Program-made: the position numbers and the translations under genes
In this document: positions 11,599 through 19,368 of the stretch, piece after piece
How positions within the stretch are numbered: the stretch's first letter is position 1
Layout of the letters: each line of letters begins with the position of its first letter
Notes under the pieces: model-generated
What the model saw: the letters and a program-made list of their open reading frames with translations, nothing else
The model's database searches: none
Told to the model about the DNA's origin: nothing
Source of the DNA: Lacicoccus alkaliphilus DSM 16010
GTDB lineage: Bacteria > Bacillota > Bacilli > Staphylococcales > Salinicoccaceae
Length of the DNA stretch: 64,000 bases
Assembly (NCBI RefSeq): GCF_900142805.1
Contig: NZ_FRCF01000002.1
Span: 784,189 to 848,188 of the forward strand
Reading direction: 5' to 3'

Positions 11599-11636
11599 GT
11601 ATATGGATATAAAGATAACATTAGGAGGAACTTTTT

Positions 11637-12488
11637 ATGACTGCTGAAATTTTAAACGGCCGCGAGATCGCAAAAGATTACCGCGCAGGCCTTGCAGAAG
11701 AAGTGGAAAAATTAAAATCAAAGGGCATCACGCCAAACCTGACGGTAGTGATCGCCGGTAACGACGGTGCTTCATTGAGCTACGTCAGATCCAAAAATAA
11801 AGCCGCTGAAAAAATCGGCATGACTTCCGATATCGTTCATCTCGACGAAGACGCTTCGGAAGAAGACGTCCTGAACGAAGTGAAACGCCTGAACAATGAT
11901 GATGCTGTACACGGCATCCTCGTACAGGTGCCGCTCCCGGATCAGGTCGATGAAAATAAAGTGCTTGAAGCCATCTCACCTGAGAAAGACGTGGATGGTT
12001 TCAGCCCGGTCAACATCGGACGCCTGTATACAGGTCAGCGCACTTTCGTACCGTGTACACCGCTCGGCATCATGGAACTGCTGAAGCACACAGGCTCTTT
12101 GGAAGGTAAAGAGGTCGCGGTCATCGGACGTTCACACATCGTCGGCCAGCCTGTCGCCAAATTGCTGATTGATCAAAATGCGACGGTGACGGTGATGCAC
12201 TCACGCACTAAAGACATGGTTGAGAAGTTGAAGAACTTCGATGTCGTCGTCTCAGCAGTCGGTAAGCCGGGGCTTGTGAAAGGTTCCGACCTGAAGGAAG
12301 GCGCAATCGTCATCGATGTGGGCAACACGATGGTCGACGACAAACTTGTCGGTGATGTCGACTACGACTCAGCTGCCGAAGTTGCAAGCCATATCACACC
12401 AGTACCAGGCGGTGTCGGTCCACTCACCATCACAATGGTCCTGAACAACACACTGCTTGCAGCAAAATGGAATAAAGGCATCGAATAA
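11637..12488 (+). CDS. folD: Methylene-THF dehydrogenase / cyclohydrolase
   Basis: FolD interconverts 5,10-methylene-, methenyl- and 10-formyl-THF with NADP+, supplying the formyl donor for PurN and PurH. The 283-residue protein shows the catalytic Tyr/Lys segment [14 protein letters not shown], the signature [11 protein letters not shown] and the C-terminal [10 protein letters not shown]. Placement divergent from purE matches staphylococci. It ends at a strong terminator. Confidence 0.97.
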   Translation: MTAEILNGREIAKDYRAGLAEEVEKLKSKGITPNLTVVIAGNDGASLSYVRSKNKAAEKIGMTSDIVHLDEDASEEDVLNEVKRLNNDDAVHGILVQVPLPDQVDENKVLEAISPEKDVDGFSPVNIGRLYTGQRTFVPCTPLGIMELLKHTGSLEGKEVAVIGRSHIVGQPVAKLLIDQNATVTVMHSRTKDMVEKLKNFDVVVSAVGKPGLVKGSDLKEGAIVIDVGNTMVDDKLVGDVDYDSAAEVASHITPVPGGVGPLTITMVLNNTLLAAKWNKGIE

Positions 12489-12504
12489 TATTGGCATTGA
12501 GGAA

Positions 12505-12531
12505 ACCCCGGTCAGGCGACCGGGGTTTTTA
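12505..12531 (+). terminator. folD terminator
   Basis: A 9-bp GC-rich stem (12505-12513 with 12518-12526) around an AGGC loop is followed by a T run. Confidence 0.9.
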
Positions 12532-12584
12532 TTGTTTAAGGGAGGATGATCATTAAATTTCGGTTCACCATCCTTGGCATTCAC

Positions 12585-12781
12585 CAATCGAGACACTGTT
12601 AGAGTGTCATCACCACCTCGTTAGCCAATCGAGACACCGTTAAAGTGTCATCACCACCTCGTTCAGCAATCGAGACGCCGTTAAAGTGTCATCACCACCT
12701 CGTTCACCCATCGAGACGCCGTTAAAGTGTTAGCACCACCTCGTTCAGCAATCGAGACGCCGTTAAGACCAACCCCCCAGT
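12585..12781. repeat. 41-bp tandem repeat, family A (five units)
   Basis: Units begin at 12585, 12626, 12667, 12708 and 12749, exactly 41 bp apart; the last is partial. Each begins AATCGAGAC and carries CACCACCTCGTT. Within each unit an inverted repeat GACAC-N7-GTGTC, or a one-mismatch form, surrounds the CGTTAAA core. In the first unit it is a perfect 6-bp stem (GACACT/AGTGTC). There is no open frame or spacer diversity. The block fills the gap between the convergent folD and NERD genes, after the folD terminator. Confidence 0.9.
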
Positions 12782-13735
12782 TCAATCATAATAAAAGCCA
12801 AGATCCTTAAATAAAAACTCATATTCCAGACAGGGGTTCTCATATTTCGCATACCGTCCTGAATCGATCAATTTAAAATGTCTGCCCAAAAGTTCACTCA
12901 CACGCTTTTTGGTCACCACACCTTCTAGAAATTGATGGACTTCCCCCACCTTCAAATCCCGCTCATGACGCAGCACCCCGTACTCACATATCGTGCGGAG
13001 CACCGCCTTCTCCTTCGGCTCGACATGACCGCAGCGGCAGCGCACGTGATAACGGCCCACCTCAATCAGGAATCCGCCGCACAACCCGCAGCAGATACCT
13101 TTCATCAGGCGGTCGAATTCCGTATCTGACAGTTCACGCGGCCGATACGGACAGTCGATCATGAACGTCTCCACCGCCCGGGCCGTCCTGCCGATGTCCA
13201 AAAACTCATTCCAATTTTCTTCAGTGGCCATATGCTGTATCCTGCGTTTGATTTCACTTCTCCTCACGACCTCCACATCGGCATCATCCCTCACCTGCAC
13301 ATCACTATGCGCATTGGTGAAGACGATCATCCCCCTCAAAGCACCCCGCGCCCCGATCCTGCGGTGCATCACGCCCACCTTCTCCATCGATCGCTTCAAC
13401 TGGATGAAGATATCTTTATTCAGCCTCTTACCGCCGCTGAACCACTTCCCTTCAATATATTCCAGGTCACTCGAATAATTCTTGACGTCAAATACATACA
13501 TCCCTTCACCTGTGATGACCATCGTATCGATCTGAGTGATGCCGCCCGCATCGATCCATACATCCTTGAAGACTTTCCAGTGCGGGCGCCCGAACTGTTC
13601 CAGCCAGTCATCAAATTCACACTCGCCCTCATGACCCGACTTCAACCGCTGCAGCTCCCGGGCAGCCTCCCCATCACCGCCGCCGCGCTTAGACAGAATA
13701 TGCAACCACTGGTGTTCCAATGTCTTAATCCGCAT
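12782..13735 (-). CDS. NERD-domain protein with C-terminal zinc ribbon
   Basis: Residues from about 35 to 160 resemble the nuclease-related domain (NERD): GHEGECEFDDWL at the front, then DAGGITQIDTMVITGEGMYVFDVKNY, where the Asp and the D-V-K triad match the PD-(D/E)xK-like core. The C-terminal part has paired cysteines (CCGLCGG and CRCGHVE), a likely zinc ribbon, followed by a basic winged-helix-like tail. I start at the ATG at 13735, which has GGGAGG 10 bases upstream; a frame extension of 47 residues overlaps the antiporter and lacks support. Cellular role unknown. NERD proteins are suspected DNA-acting enzymes. Confidence 0.8.
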   Translation of the reverse strand: MRIKTLEHQWLHILSKRGGGDGEAARELQRLKSGHEGECEFDDWLEQFGRPHWKVFKDVWIDAGGITQIDTMVITGEGMYVFDVKNYSSDLEYIEGKWFSGGKRLNKDIFIQLKRSMEKVGVMHRRIGARGALRGMIVFTNAHSDVQVRDDADVEVVRRSEIKRRIQHMATEENWNEFLDIGRTARAVETFMIDCPYRPRELSDTEFDRLMKGICCGLCGGFLIEVGRYHVRCRCGHVEPKEKAVLRTICEYGVLRHERDLKVGEVHQFLEGVVTKKRVSELLGRHFKLIDSGRYAKYENPCLEYEFLFKDLGFYYD

Positions 13736-13863
13736 AATAAAAAAACCTCCCGTCTTCCGTATATGAATGAAAGGAATAAAACACCCTTCACTTATATATG
13801 CCGAAAAACAGGAGTTTTGATTTTTTCCGTCTTCAAGTTTATAAATTTTCCTGAGTTGAAATG

Positions 13864-14838
13864 TCAGCCCCTCCATATGATGAACACGAGATAGACCAGA
13901 TAAAAGAGGACAAGGACGACGCCTTCGCTCCTGCGGAGATGATGTTCGGTCTTGGCAAATATGAACAACATCAGGGTCGCCAGTATCACAAGCACCATAT
14001 CGAATATGATGATGCGGCTCACGGCGAGCGGCATGATCACCGAAGCGAGTCCGGTCACGAACAGGATGTTCAAAATGTTGCTGCCGATCATGTTGCCGAG
14101 CGCCATCTGGGTCTCACCTTTGAAGGCCGCCATGACCGAGGTCACGAGCTCCGGGAGGGATGTCCCGAGCGCGACGATGGTCAGACCGACCAGGGCCTGC
14201 GACATGCCGAGCGCCACGGCGATCTCAGATGCACTCGAGACCACCAGCTCACCGCCGAGTACAATCCCTGCAAGGCCGATCATGAGCACGATGATCAATT
14301 TCGCCCAGCCGGCGCTCCGGGCCTCATCAGCGACCTTCAACCGGACCTCGTCATCCAGCGTCGACACTTTGGCACGCTTCGCCTTTTTGAATATGTAGTA
14401 CATATAAACCCCCAGACCGATCAGCAGGATGGTGCCGTCCACCCTTGAGATGATGCTGTCCTCCGCACCGCTGTACCATCTTTCCCCGACAAGCAGGAGC
14501 ATGAGTACAGACGCACCGAGTGCAAATATCGTATCCCTGTCCGCCACTTCCCTCTCCACTGCGATGGGCGCCACGATGACGGTGAGTCCCAGCACCAGCG
14601 TGATGTTTATGATATTGCTGCCGACGACATTACCGGCCACCATATCGCCGTTGCCTTCCAGGGCCGCAATGATGCTGACCACAGCCTCCGGTGCACTCGT
14701 CCCGAACGCGATGATCGTGAGTCCGATGATGATCGGGGAAATGCTCAATTTTTTTGCGATCGTCGAGGCACTGTCGACGAACCAGTCCGCCCCCTTGATC
14801 AGGAGCACGAATCCCGCCACAAGCCAAACGTAAGTCAT
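13864..14838 (-). CDS. Calcium/sodium antiporter (CaCA family, YrbG-like)
   Basis: A 324-residue membrane protein with about ten hydrophobic segments in two homologous halves. Each half has the CaCA alpha-repeat signature: FGTSAPEAVVSI in the first and LGTSLPELVTSV in the second, with the acidic residues that coordinate the cation. Proteins of this type exchange Ca2+ or similar cations for Na+ or H+ across the cytoplasmic membrane, useful in a salt-living organism. It has no obvious operon partner. Confidence 0.88.
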   Translation of the reverse strand: MTYVWLVAGFVLLIKGADWFVDSASTIAKKLSISPIIIGLTIIAFGTSAPEAVVSIIAALEGNGDMVAGNVVGSNIINITLVLGLTVIVAPIAVEREVADRDTIFALGASVLMLLLVGERWYSGAEDSIISRVDGTILLIGLGVYMYYIFKKAKRAKVSTLDDEVRLKVADEARSAGWAKLIIVLMIGLAGIVLGGELVVSSASEIAVALGMSQALVGLTIVALGTSLPELVTSVMAAFKGETQMALGNMIGSNILNILFVTGLASVIMPLAVSRIIIFDMVLVILATLMLFIFAKTEHHLRRSEGVVLVLFYLVYLVFIIWRG

Positions 14839-14883
14839 AGAAGTCCCTCCTCGTCAGTCTATCTGTTATTTACCCACTTTTTT

Positions 14884-14925
14884 GATAAATAAAGACCCCG
14901 GGCAGAATGTACTCTGCCGGGGCCC
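14884..14925 (-). terminator. hmp terminator
   Basis: A stem of CCCCGGCAGA-type arms with one bulged base (14896-14906 with 14913-14922) is followed on the minus strand by CTTTATTTAT. It lies just past the hmp stop. Confidence 0.8.
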
Positions 14926-14945
14926 CGCACCCATGATATCCCACC

Positions 14946-16094
14946 TTAGTTGGAAGACGCGACCGTTTCGCCGATCACGCTCATCTTCGGTCCGAACGGC
15001 TCGAAGTGGATGTCCGCTTCCCTGAAGCCGACTTCATGCAGCACTTTGATCATCGCATTCATGAAGTGCATGGAACCGCAGATGTACACGCTCCTGTCCT
15101 CCAGACCCTTGAAATCTTCGTGCGTCAAATAACCTGATTCGTCGCTGTATTTTATTTTCACGTCAATCTGCTCTCCAAATGCCTTCATCTCATCCTTGAA
15201 AGGATGCATCTCTTCATTCTGCACGCTGTAAATGAACTTCGAGTCCTTATCGGCAGCAATCGCCTCTTCGATCATCGCCATGACGGGCGTTGCACCGACG
15301 CCACCTGCGATGAACAGATATTTTTCCTCTTCATGATTCAAGAGGAAATCGCCTGCAGGCGCACTCAGTTCAAGCGTGTCACCGACCTGGATGTCATCAT
15401 GCATATGATGGGAGACGACGCCGGCCTTGTCGTCCGCACCTTCTTTCTTCACGGCAAACTGCAGACCTTCGTCCGTGCTGATGGAGCAGATCGAGTAGTG
15501 GCGCAGCGCCTCATATGGATAATCCGACGGATCCACTTTGACTGTGACGTACTGACCTGCACGGAGGTCGTATTCCACTTCATCGCTCTTGACGGTGTAG
15601 CGGACGATGTCTTTTGACAGCTGATCCTTCTTCACCACTTCAAAAGGCACGAAACCGTCCCAGTCGGCTGTCTGGTACATGCCGTTTTCAACATCGATGA
15701 ATATCTGCGCAATTTCACCGTAATATTCCTCCCATGCATCCAGGATTTCAGGCGTCGCTGCATCCCCGAGCACTTCCTTGATGCCTTCAAGTAGGTTTTC
15801 ACCTACGATCGGATAATGTTCAGGTCTGACATTGAGGGCGCGGTGTTTATGTGCGATGCCGATGACCGCAGGCACGATCGCCTCCAGATCGTCGATATGG
15901 CGGGCTGCCTGCAGCACGGTGAATGCAAGCGCCTTGGGCTGGTCCCCGACTGTCTGGTTCGTCTGATTGAACATGTTCAATAATTCCGGGTGTTTTTTGA
16001 ACATGTTCTGGTAAAATACCGTGGTGATCGTTGTGCCGTGTGCTTCCAATGCAGGTACAGTGGCCTTGATGATTTCTTTTTTATGAGGTTCCAT
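14946..16094 (-). CDS. hmp: Flavohemoglobin (nitric oxide dioxygenase)
   Basis: Hmp oxidises NO to nitrate using O2 and NAD(P)H. The N-terminal globin domain (about 1-135) contains the proximal His region AHKHRALNV and the KAL..TVLQAARHID helix. It is followed by an FAD domain (RHYSICS) and an NAD domain (FIAGGVGATPVMAM, FEPFGPKM). I start at the ATG at 16094 (MEPHKKEIIKATVP), preceded by AAAGGGAG; the 382-residue length is normal. It is divergent from nsrR, and a strong NsrR-type operator covers its promoter. Confidence 0.96.
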   Translation of the reverse strand: MEPHKKEIIKATVPALEAHGTTITTVFYQNMFKKHPELLNMFNQTNQTVGDQPKALAFTVLQAARHIDDLEAIVPAVIGIAHKHRALNVRPEHYPIVGENLLEGIKEVLGDAATPEILDAWEEYYGEIAQIFIDVENGMYQTADWDGFVPFEVVKKDQLSKDIVRYTVKSDEVEYDLRAGQYVTVKVDPSDYPYEALRHYSICSISTDEGLQFAVKKEGADDKAGVVSHHMHDDIQVGDTLELSAPAGDFLLNHEEEKYLFIAGGVGATPVMAMIEEAIAADKDSKFIYSVQNEEMHPFKDEMKAFGEQIDVKIKYSDESGYLTHEDFKGLEDRSVYICGSMHFMNAMIKVLHEVGFREADIHFEPFGPKMSVIGETVASSN

Positions 16095-16113
16095 GAAAAC
16101 GCTCCCTTTACAT

Positions 16114-16136
16114 AAGATATATATTTTATACATCTT
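16114..16136. promoter_or_regulatory. NsrR operator in the hmp promoter
   Basis: A 23-bp imperfect palindrome has half-sites AAGATATATA (16114-16123) and, on the other strand, AAGATGTATA. This closely matches the full NsrR consensus of paired AAGATGYATTT half-sites. A TATAAA -10-like element for hmp lies within it, so bound NsrR would block hmp transcription until NO damages its iron-sulfur cluster. Confidence 0.85.
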
Positions 16137-16194
16137 TAATGGTATACTTAAAGGTATAAATTTTCAAGTCCATGAACGTCATTTCATAAATCCG

Positions 16195-16217
16195 TCAATA
16201 CTAAATATTAGTATTGA
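16195..16217. promoter_or_regulatory. Perfect 10-bp-arm palindrome overlapping the nsrR promoter
   Basis: TCAATACTAA (16195-16204) and TTAGTATTGA (16208-16217) are perfect inverted arms around ATA. The second arm overlaps the likely nsrR -35 (TTGATC, 16214-16219; TATAAG at 16238-16243). Half-site sequence differs from the NsrR site 60 bases away, so a different repressor, or a second mode of autoregulation, is likely. Confidence 0.8.
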
Positions 16218-16260
16218 TCCATTCATTTCGAGTAAAGTATAAGTGGTGAGGTGAGAAAAG

Positions 16261-16674
16261 ATGAAATTGACATTATACACTGATTATTCGCTCAGGGTGC
16301 TCATGTACCTCGGCACCCGTGCTGCCGATGAAAAAGTCCAGATTGATGAAATATCCGACTACTACGGCATTTCCAAAAACCATCTGACAAAGGTCGTGCA
16401 TCATCTGGCCAGGCTCGATTATATCCACACTGTTCGTGGTCGCGGCGGCGGTATTATGTTAAAATATAAACCAGAAGATCTGAACGTAGGAGAAATTGTA
16501 CGGAATACAGAGGATAATTTTTACATGGCCGAGTGTTTCAGGCCGGATAATGAATGTGTGCTGACGCCTGTCTGCGGACTGAAATTCGTGCTGAATGATG
16601 CACTGAACAATTATCTCAAGACTCTGGACCAGTACACGCTTCAGGATATACTACCCAAAGCACTGATGAGGTGA
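16261..16674 (+). CDS. nsrR: NsrR, nitric-oxide-sensing Rrf2-family repressor
   Basis: A 137-residue Rrf2-family regulator. The N-terminal winged helix starts MKLTLYTDYSLRVLMYL; Asp8 is the fourth cluster ligand in characterised NsrR. Three cysteines lie in ECFRPDNECVLTPVCG (spacing C-x6-C-x5-C) and match NsrR cluster ligands rather than the IscR or CymR pattern. NO reacts with the cluster and releases DNA. Divergence from hmp and the operator at 16114-16136 support the assignment. The next gene starts 5 bases after its stop, so they are co-transcribed. Confidence 0.93.
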   Translation: MKLTLYTDYSLRVLMYLGTRAADEKVQIDEISDYYGISKNHLTKVVHHLARLDYIHTVRGRGGGIMLKYKPEDLNVGEIVRNTEDNFYMAECFRPDNECVLTPVCGLKFVLNDALNNYLKTLDQYTLQDILPKALMR

Positions 16675-16678
16675 GCGA

Positions 16679-17389
16679 ATGAATGTTAATTCAATAGTAA
16701 AAGTCATGGCCGGCCTGCTGCCGGTCGTCCCGATCACAGCAGACCTGGTGGATGATGCTCCGGGGGCTGAGGCTGAAGTGGCGCCGCAGTATGAAGACTA
16801 CAGCGGGCCGACGATGGAGGAGGAAATTGCCGCATACAATGACAGCGTGCCGACGATCAGGGGCGTCGAGAGCATCAATGTACAGGTCGGCGACAGCTTC
16901 GATCCGATGGCCGGTGTCTATGCGCTTGATAACCGGGACGGTGACATAACGGGCAACATTCAAGTGACACAGGACAATGTGGATACCTCGACAGCCGGGG
17001 AGTACACCGTGTCGTACCGTGTCGAAAACAGCCGGAACGGCTGGTTCGAATACACGCGCCAGATCACTGTAAGTCAGGCACCTTCAGACCCGATCCCGCT
17101 CGTGCCCCCGACCGCGGCACAACTTGGCGGCGGAGGGCCTGAATCTTCCTGGGAGACATCCACCGTGCAGTTCAACAACATGGAAGATGCCGTCATCAGC
17201 ACCGGTGATGATTTCGATCCGCGGGAAGACATCCGGATCATCGACACAGACGGCCGTGACATCGCGCACACCGCCTATATTTCAGGCGAGGTGGACACTG
17301 ACGAGCCGGGTGAATACACGATTGCCTATGCGGTCTTCGACCAGTTCGAAAATCCGCATGCCCATGCCAGAATCATCACCGTGCAGTAG
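16679..17389 (+). CDS. Predicted exported protein with two DUF5011-type Ig-like domains
   Basis: A 236-residue acidic protein with a short hydrophobic N-terminus (VKVMAGLLPVVPITA), a weak signal-peptide candidate. Two bacterial Ig-like (DUF5011) domains follow. The first, about residues 57-133, holds VGDSFDPMAGVYALDNRDGDIT and STAGEYTVSYRV; the second, about 165-236, holds TGDDFDPREDIRIIDTDGRDI and DEPGEYTIAYAV. A Pro/Gly-rich linker joins them. There is no LPXTG or lipobox, so retention at the surface is unclear. It lies 5 bases after nsrR with its own GAGGTGAG site. Its link to NO stress is unexplained. Confidence 0.75.
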   Translation: MNVNSIVKVMAGLLPVVPITADLVDDAPGAEAEVAPQYEDYSGPTMEEEIAAYNDSVPTIRGVESINVQVGDSFDPMAGVYALDNRDGDITGNIQVTQDNVDTSTAGEYTVSYRVENSRNGWFEYTRQITVSQAPSDPIPLVPPTAAQLGGGGPESSWETSTVQFNNMEDAVISTGDDFDPREDIRIIDTDGRDIAHTAYISGEVDTDEPGEYTIAYAVFDQFENPHAHARIITVQ

Positions 17390-17396
17390 AGCGCAG

Positions 17397-17428
17397 CCCG
17401 CAGCAAGCGATGCCGCGGGTTTTATTTG
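17397..17428 (+). terminator. Possible terminator of the nsrR unit
   Basis: A short CCCGC/GCGGG stem (17397-17401 with 17415-17419) with a 13-base loop precedes TTTTATTTGATTG. It is weaker than the convergent terminator that follows. Confidence 0.5.
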
Positions 17429-17446
17429 ATTGTAATCCTGCCGAAA

Positions 17447-17478
17447 CACAAAAAAACCCCGCTCATCAGAGCGGGGTT
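17447..17478 (-). terminator. Terminator of the PfpI-family gene
   Basis: A perfect 10-bp stem (17455-17464 with 17469-17478) around ATCA, followed on the minus strand by a T7 run. It lies 9 bases past the stop at 17487. Confidence 0.9.
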
Positions 17479-17486
17479 GATCTATA

Positions 17487-17996
17487 TTATTCAGTGAGTG
17501 CTTCCTGAATGGCATTGTTGAAGTCGTCCAGGTCATCCGGTGTACGGCTTGTGATCAGGTTGTCGGACACGATGACCGACTCGTCATGATATATTGCACC
17601 TGCGTTTTCCAGGTCTTTTTTGACATTGGACACGCTTGTCAGGTCATACCCTCTGAGCAGGTCTGTATCGACCAGGAACTGAGGACCGTGACAGATTGAG
17701 AATGTCGGTTTTTTATTTTCAAGGAAATGTTTGGCGAATTCAGCATTGTCCGGATTCGCACGCAACACATCCGGCGAAAAACCACCCGGTATCAGAATTG
17801 CAGCATAATCATCCGGATTGGCATCTTCTACGCTTTTGTCGGCAGTGAAGGAATCGCCGTTCTTGCCGTTCACTTCTTTGCCGTCCGGGGAAATGACTTC
17901 AACTTCGTAACCTTTGGCTTCAATCGCCTCTTTAGGGCTGGTGTATTCGATTTCCTCAACATAGTCTGCCATTAGAACTGCTACTTTTTTACTCAC
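17487..17996 (-). CDS. DJ-1/PfpI-family stress protein
   Basis: A 169-residue cytosolic protein of the DJ-1/PfpI superfamily (B. subtilis YraA type). The nucleophilic Cys is in FSICHGPQFL, PGGFSPDVLR forms the adjacent loop, and VAVLMADYVEEIEYTSPKEA is the typical N-terminus. Members are described as glyoxalases/deglycases or general-stress proteins. The start is a GTG at 17996 with TAAGGAGAGA at 18003-18012; the frame runs further up without a ribosome site. A SigB-type promoter precedes it. Confidence 0.88.
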   Translation of the reverse strand: MSKKVAVLMADYVEEIEYTSPKEAIEAKGYEVEVISPDGKEVNGKNGDSFTADKSVEDANPDDYAAILIPGGFSPDVLRANPDNAEFAKHFLENKKPTFSICHGPQFLVDTDLLRGYDLTSVSNVKKDLENAGAIYHDESVIVSDNLITSRTPDDLDDFNNAIQEALTE

Positions 17997-18033
17997 GAAA
18001 CATCTCTCCTTATTATATGATTCATAATTCTGT

Positions 18034-18059
18034 TTACCCGGATGATTCATAAGGTAAAC
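18034..18059 (-). promoter_or_regulatory. SigB-type promoter for the PfpI gene
   Basis: On the minus strand GTTTAC (18054-18059), a 14-base spacer and GGGTAA (18034-18039) match the general-stress sigma-B consensus GTTTWW-N13-15-GGGWAW at all but one position. It is about 40 bases before the GTG start. Confidence 0.75.
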
Positions 18060-18132
18060 ATAGTGAATTGTCCGGTGAATACATACACATTTAGTGTAAA
18101 CTTTAAAAATAAAAGTAATTAATGCATTACAT

Positions 18133-18157
18133 GTTTATATGAGTGTTTGATGGGTAA
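18133..18157 (+). promoter_or_regulatory. SigB-type promoter for the small stress protein
   Basis: GTTTAT (18133-18138), a 13-base spacer and GGGTAA (18152-18157) fully match GTTTWW-N13-15-GGGWAW. It stands 38 bases upstream of the small gene and is divergent from the other SigB-type promoter. Confidence 0.78.
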
Positions 18158-18195
18158 ACTTGGAGTGTAATCATATTATAAAGGAGATTTTAACC

Positions 18196-18357
18196 ATGGC
18201 AGACAAAAACTTTTTTGACAAAGCAAAAGACAGCGCCTCAGGTGCAGGCGAGAAATGGGACAGCGTCAAGGAAAAAGGCGACAGCGTGATGGATAAGGTC
18301 GACCGCAGCGATGATGATAAGAAAGACAAGAAGGATAAAGACAAAGATGACAAGTAG
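18196..18357 (+). CDS. Small hydrophilic Lys/Asp-rich stress protein
   Basis: A 53-residue protein with an amphipathic start (NFFDKAKDSASGAGEKWDSV) and a low-complexity Lys/Asp tail. It has no cysteines or membrane segment. I use the ATG at 18196, which has AAGGAG 9 bases upstream. I recognise no family; the composition recalls small hydrophilic general-stress proteins such as CsbD or hydrophilins, but similarity cannot be claimed. The SigB-type promoter directly upstream supports a stress role. Confidence 0.75.
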   Translation: MADKNFFDKAKDSASGAGEKWDSVKEKGDSVMDKVDRSDDDKKDKKDKDKDDK

Positions 18358-18410
18358 CTTTTCATATACTGCCGTCGGGACGGCCCGGCTGCAGTCCCCC
18401 CTTAAATGAA

Positions 18411-18441
18411 GGAACCGGTGCTGATGTTCAGCACCGGTTCC
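18411..18441. terminator. Convergent hairpin between small stress gene and lipoprotein gene
   Basis: A perfect 14-bp inverted repeat (18411-18424 with 18428-18441) with a TGT loop. The last paired base is also the final base of the TAG stop of the minus-strand lipoprotein gene. Neither side has a good T run, so it may act as a bidirectional terminator or RNA 3-prime stabiliser. Confidence 0.7.
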
Positions 18442-19163
18442 TATTCGTCATCGACTTCTGAAGCCAGCTCATTGATGGTCTCATCCGCCCGCGTCAAATA
18501 TTTATCACTGTTGCCCACATGTATGGACAATAATTCATCATGTTTTTCATAATCCTCACTCTGGTAGATCGACTTGAATTCGATCAATGCCAGCGTACGG
18601 TTTTCAATGGCCATGGAAATTTCATCAATGACGTCCTGCACTGTACTGATGCTGTTTTCGGCAATCGATTGAGGGACTTCCAGGTCATGCAGATTTTGTT
18701 CGAGGGCAGCATACTGTGTATGCAGCCTTTCAATCTGAATCGCAACTTCCTCAATCTGGGCCTCGTTCAGGCTCAACTGCTCATCTTCGATGATATATGC
18801 CTGTTCATTCCTGTATCTCTGATAAAGCTGTTTAAAATCATCATTCCAGATATCTGCGACGTCTTCCTGTGCAGCGGAGAGCTCTTGTATGAATGATGCC
18901 GATTTGTCAGTCAAGTATCCGGTATCCTTACCCATCACCTGCATCGTTTCAAATTCACCGATCGGAGGCGCAGAGTTTTCCTCATCAATTCTCAATCCTT
19001 CCGTACCGTCGTCCAGTGCAAAATGAAGGACTTTCTGCACTTTATGATTATACAGGGCGTTCAGTTCATTGTGCTCCAACTCAGCCTCTTCATCCCCGCT
19101 GCAGGCGCCAAGGATGACAGTAAAAACCAGGATTGATAACCATACTATTTTCCGGTTAATCAT
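18441..19163 (-). CDS. Helical lipoprotein of unknown function
   Basis: A 240-residue protein with signal peptide MINRKIVWLSILVFTVILGAC; the lipobox LGAC puts the modified Cys at residue 21. The rest is acidic and almost entirely helical, with heptad-like stretches around residues 85-190 that suggest coiled coil. The ATG at 19163 is chosen because it begins the signal peptide and has GGGAG upstream. The layout recalls small cell-wall-binding lipoproteins, but no motif allows a function to be named. Confidence 0.75.
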   Translation of the reverse strand: MINRKIVWLSILVFTVILGACSGDEEAELEHNELNALYNHKVQKVLHFALDDGTEGLRIDEENSAPPIGEFETMQVMGKDTGYLTDKSASFIQELSAAQEDVADIWNDDFKQLYQRYRNEQAYIIEDEQLSLNEAQIEEVAIQIERLHTQYAALEQNLHDLEVPQSIAENSISTVQDVIDEISMAIENRTLALIEFKSIYQSEDYEKHDELLSIHVGNSDKYLTRADETINELASEVDDE

Positions 19164-19368
19164 AATCACTACTCCCATTGGTTAGAGTTTCTAAGTATAT
19201 GTACATAACGTAATTATTGTAACATACCTGTAATATAAAGAAAATATCTTTATATGAAAAGGTTTTCATTAATTGGAATATTCAGTCCATTATGAAGGTC
19301 ATGAATTTCATCGGTCCAATTTCTTGACGCCCTCGGTATTGATAAGAGCAGACCGCAGTTCCTGCACA

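Noticed and set aside
12585-12781. CRISPR array
   Set aside because: The 41-bp period consists of repeat only, with no unique spacers and no cas genes in the window. The same applies to 29922-30190.
18441-19163. YkyA-type cell-wall-binding lipoprotein
   Set aside because: Size, lipobox and helical content fit, but I could not match residues confidently, so it is left as unknown.
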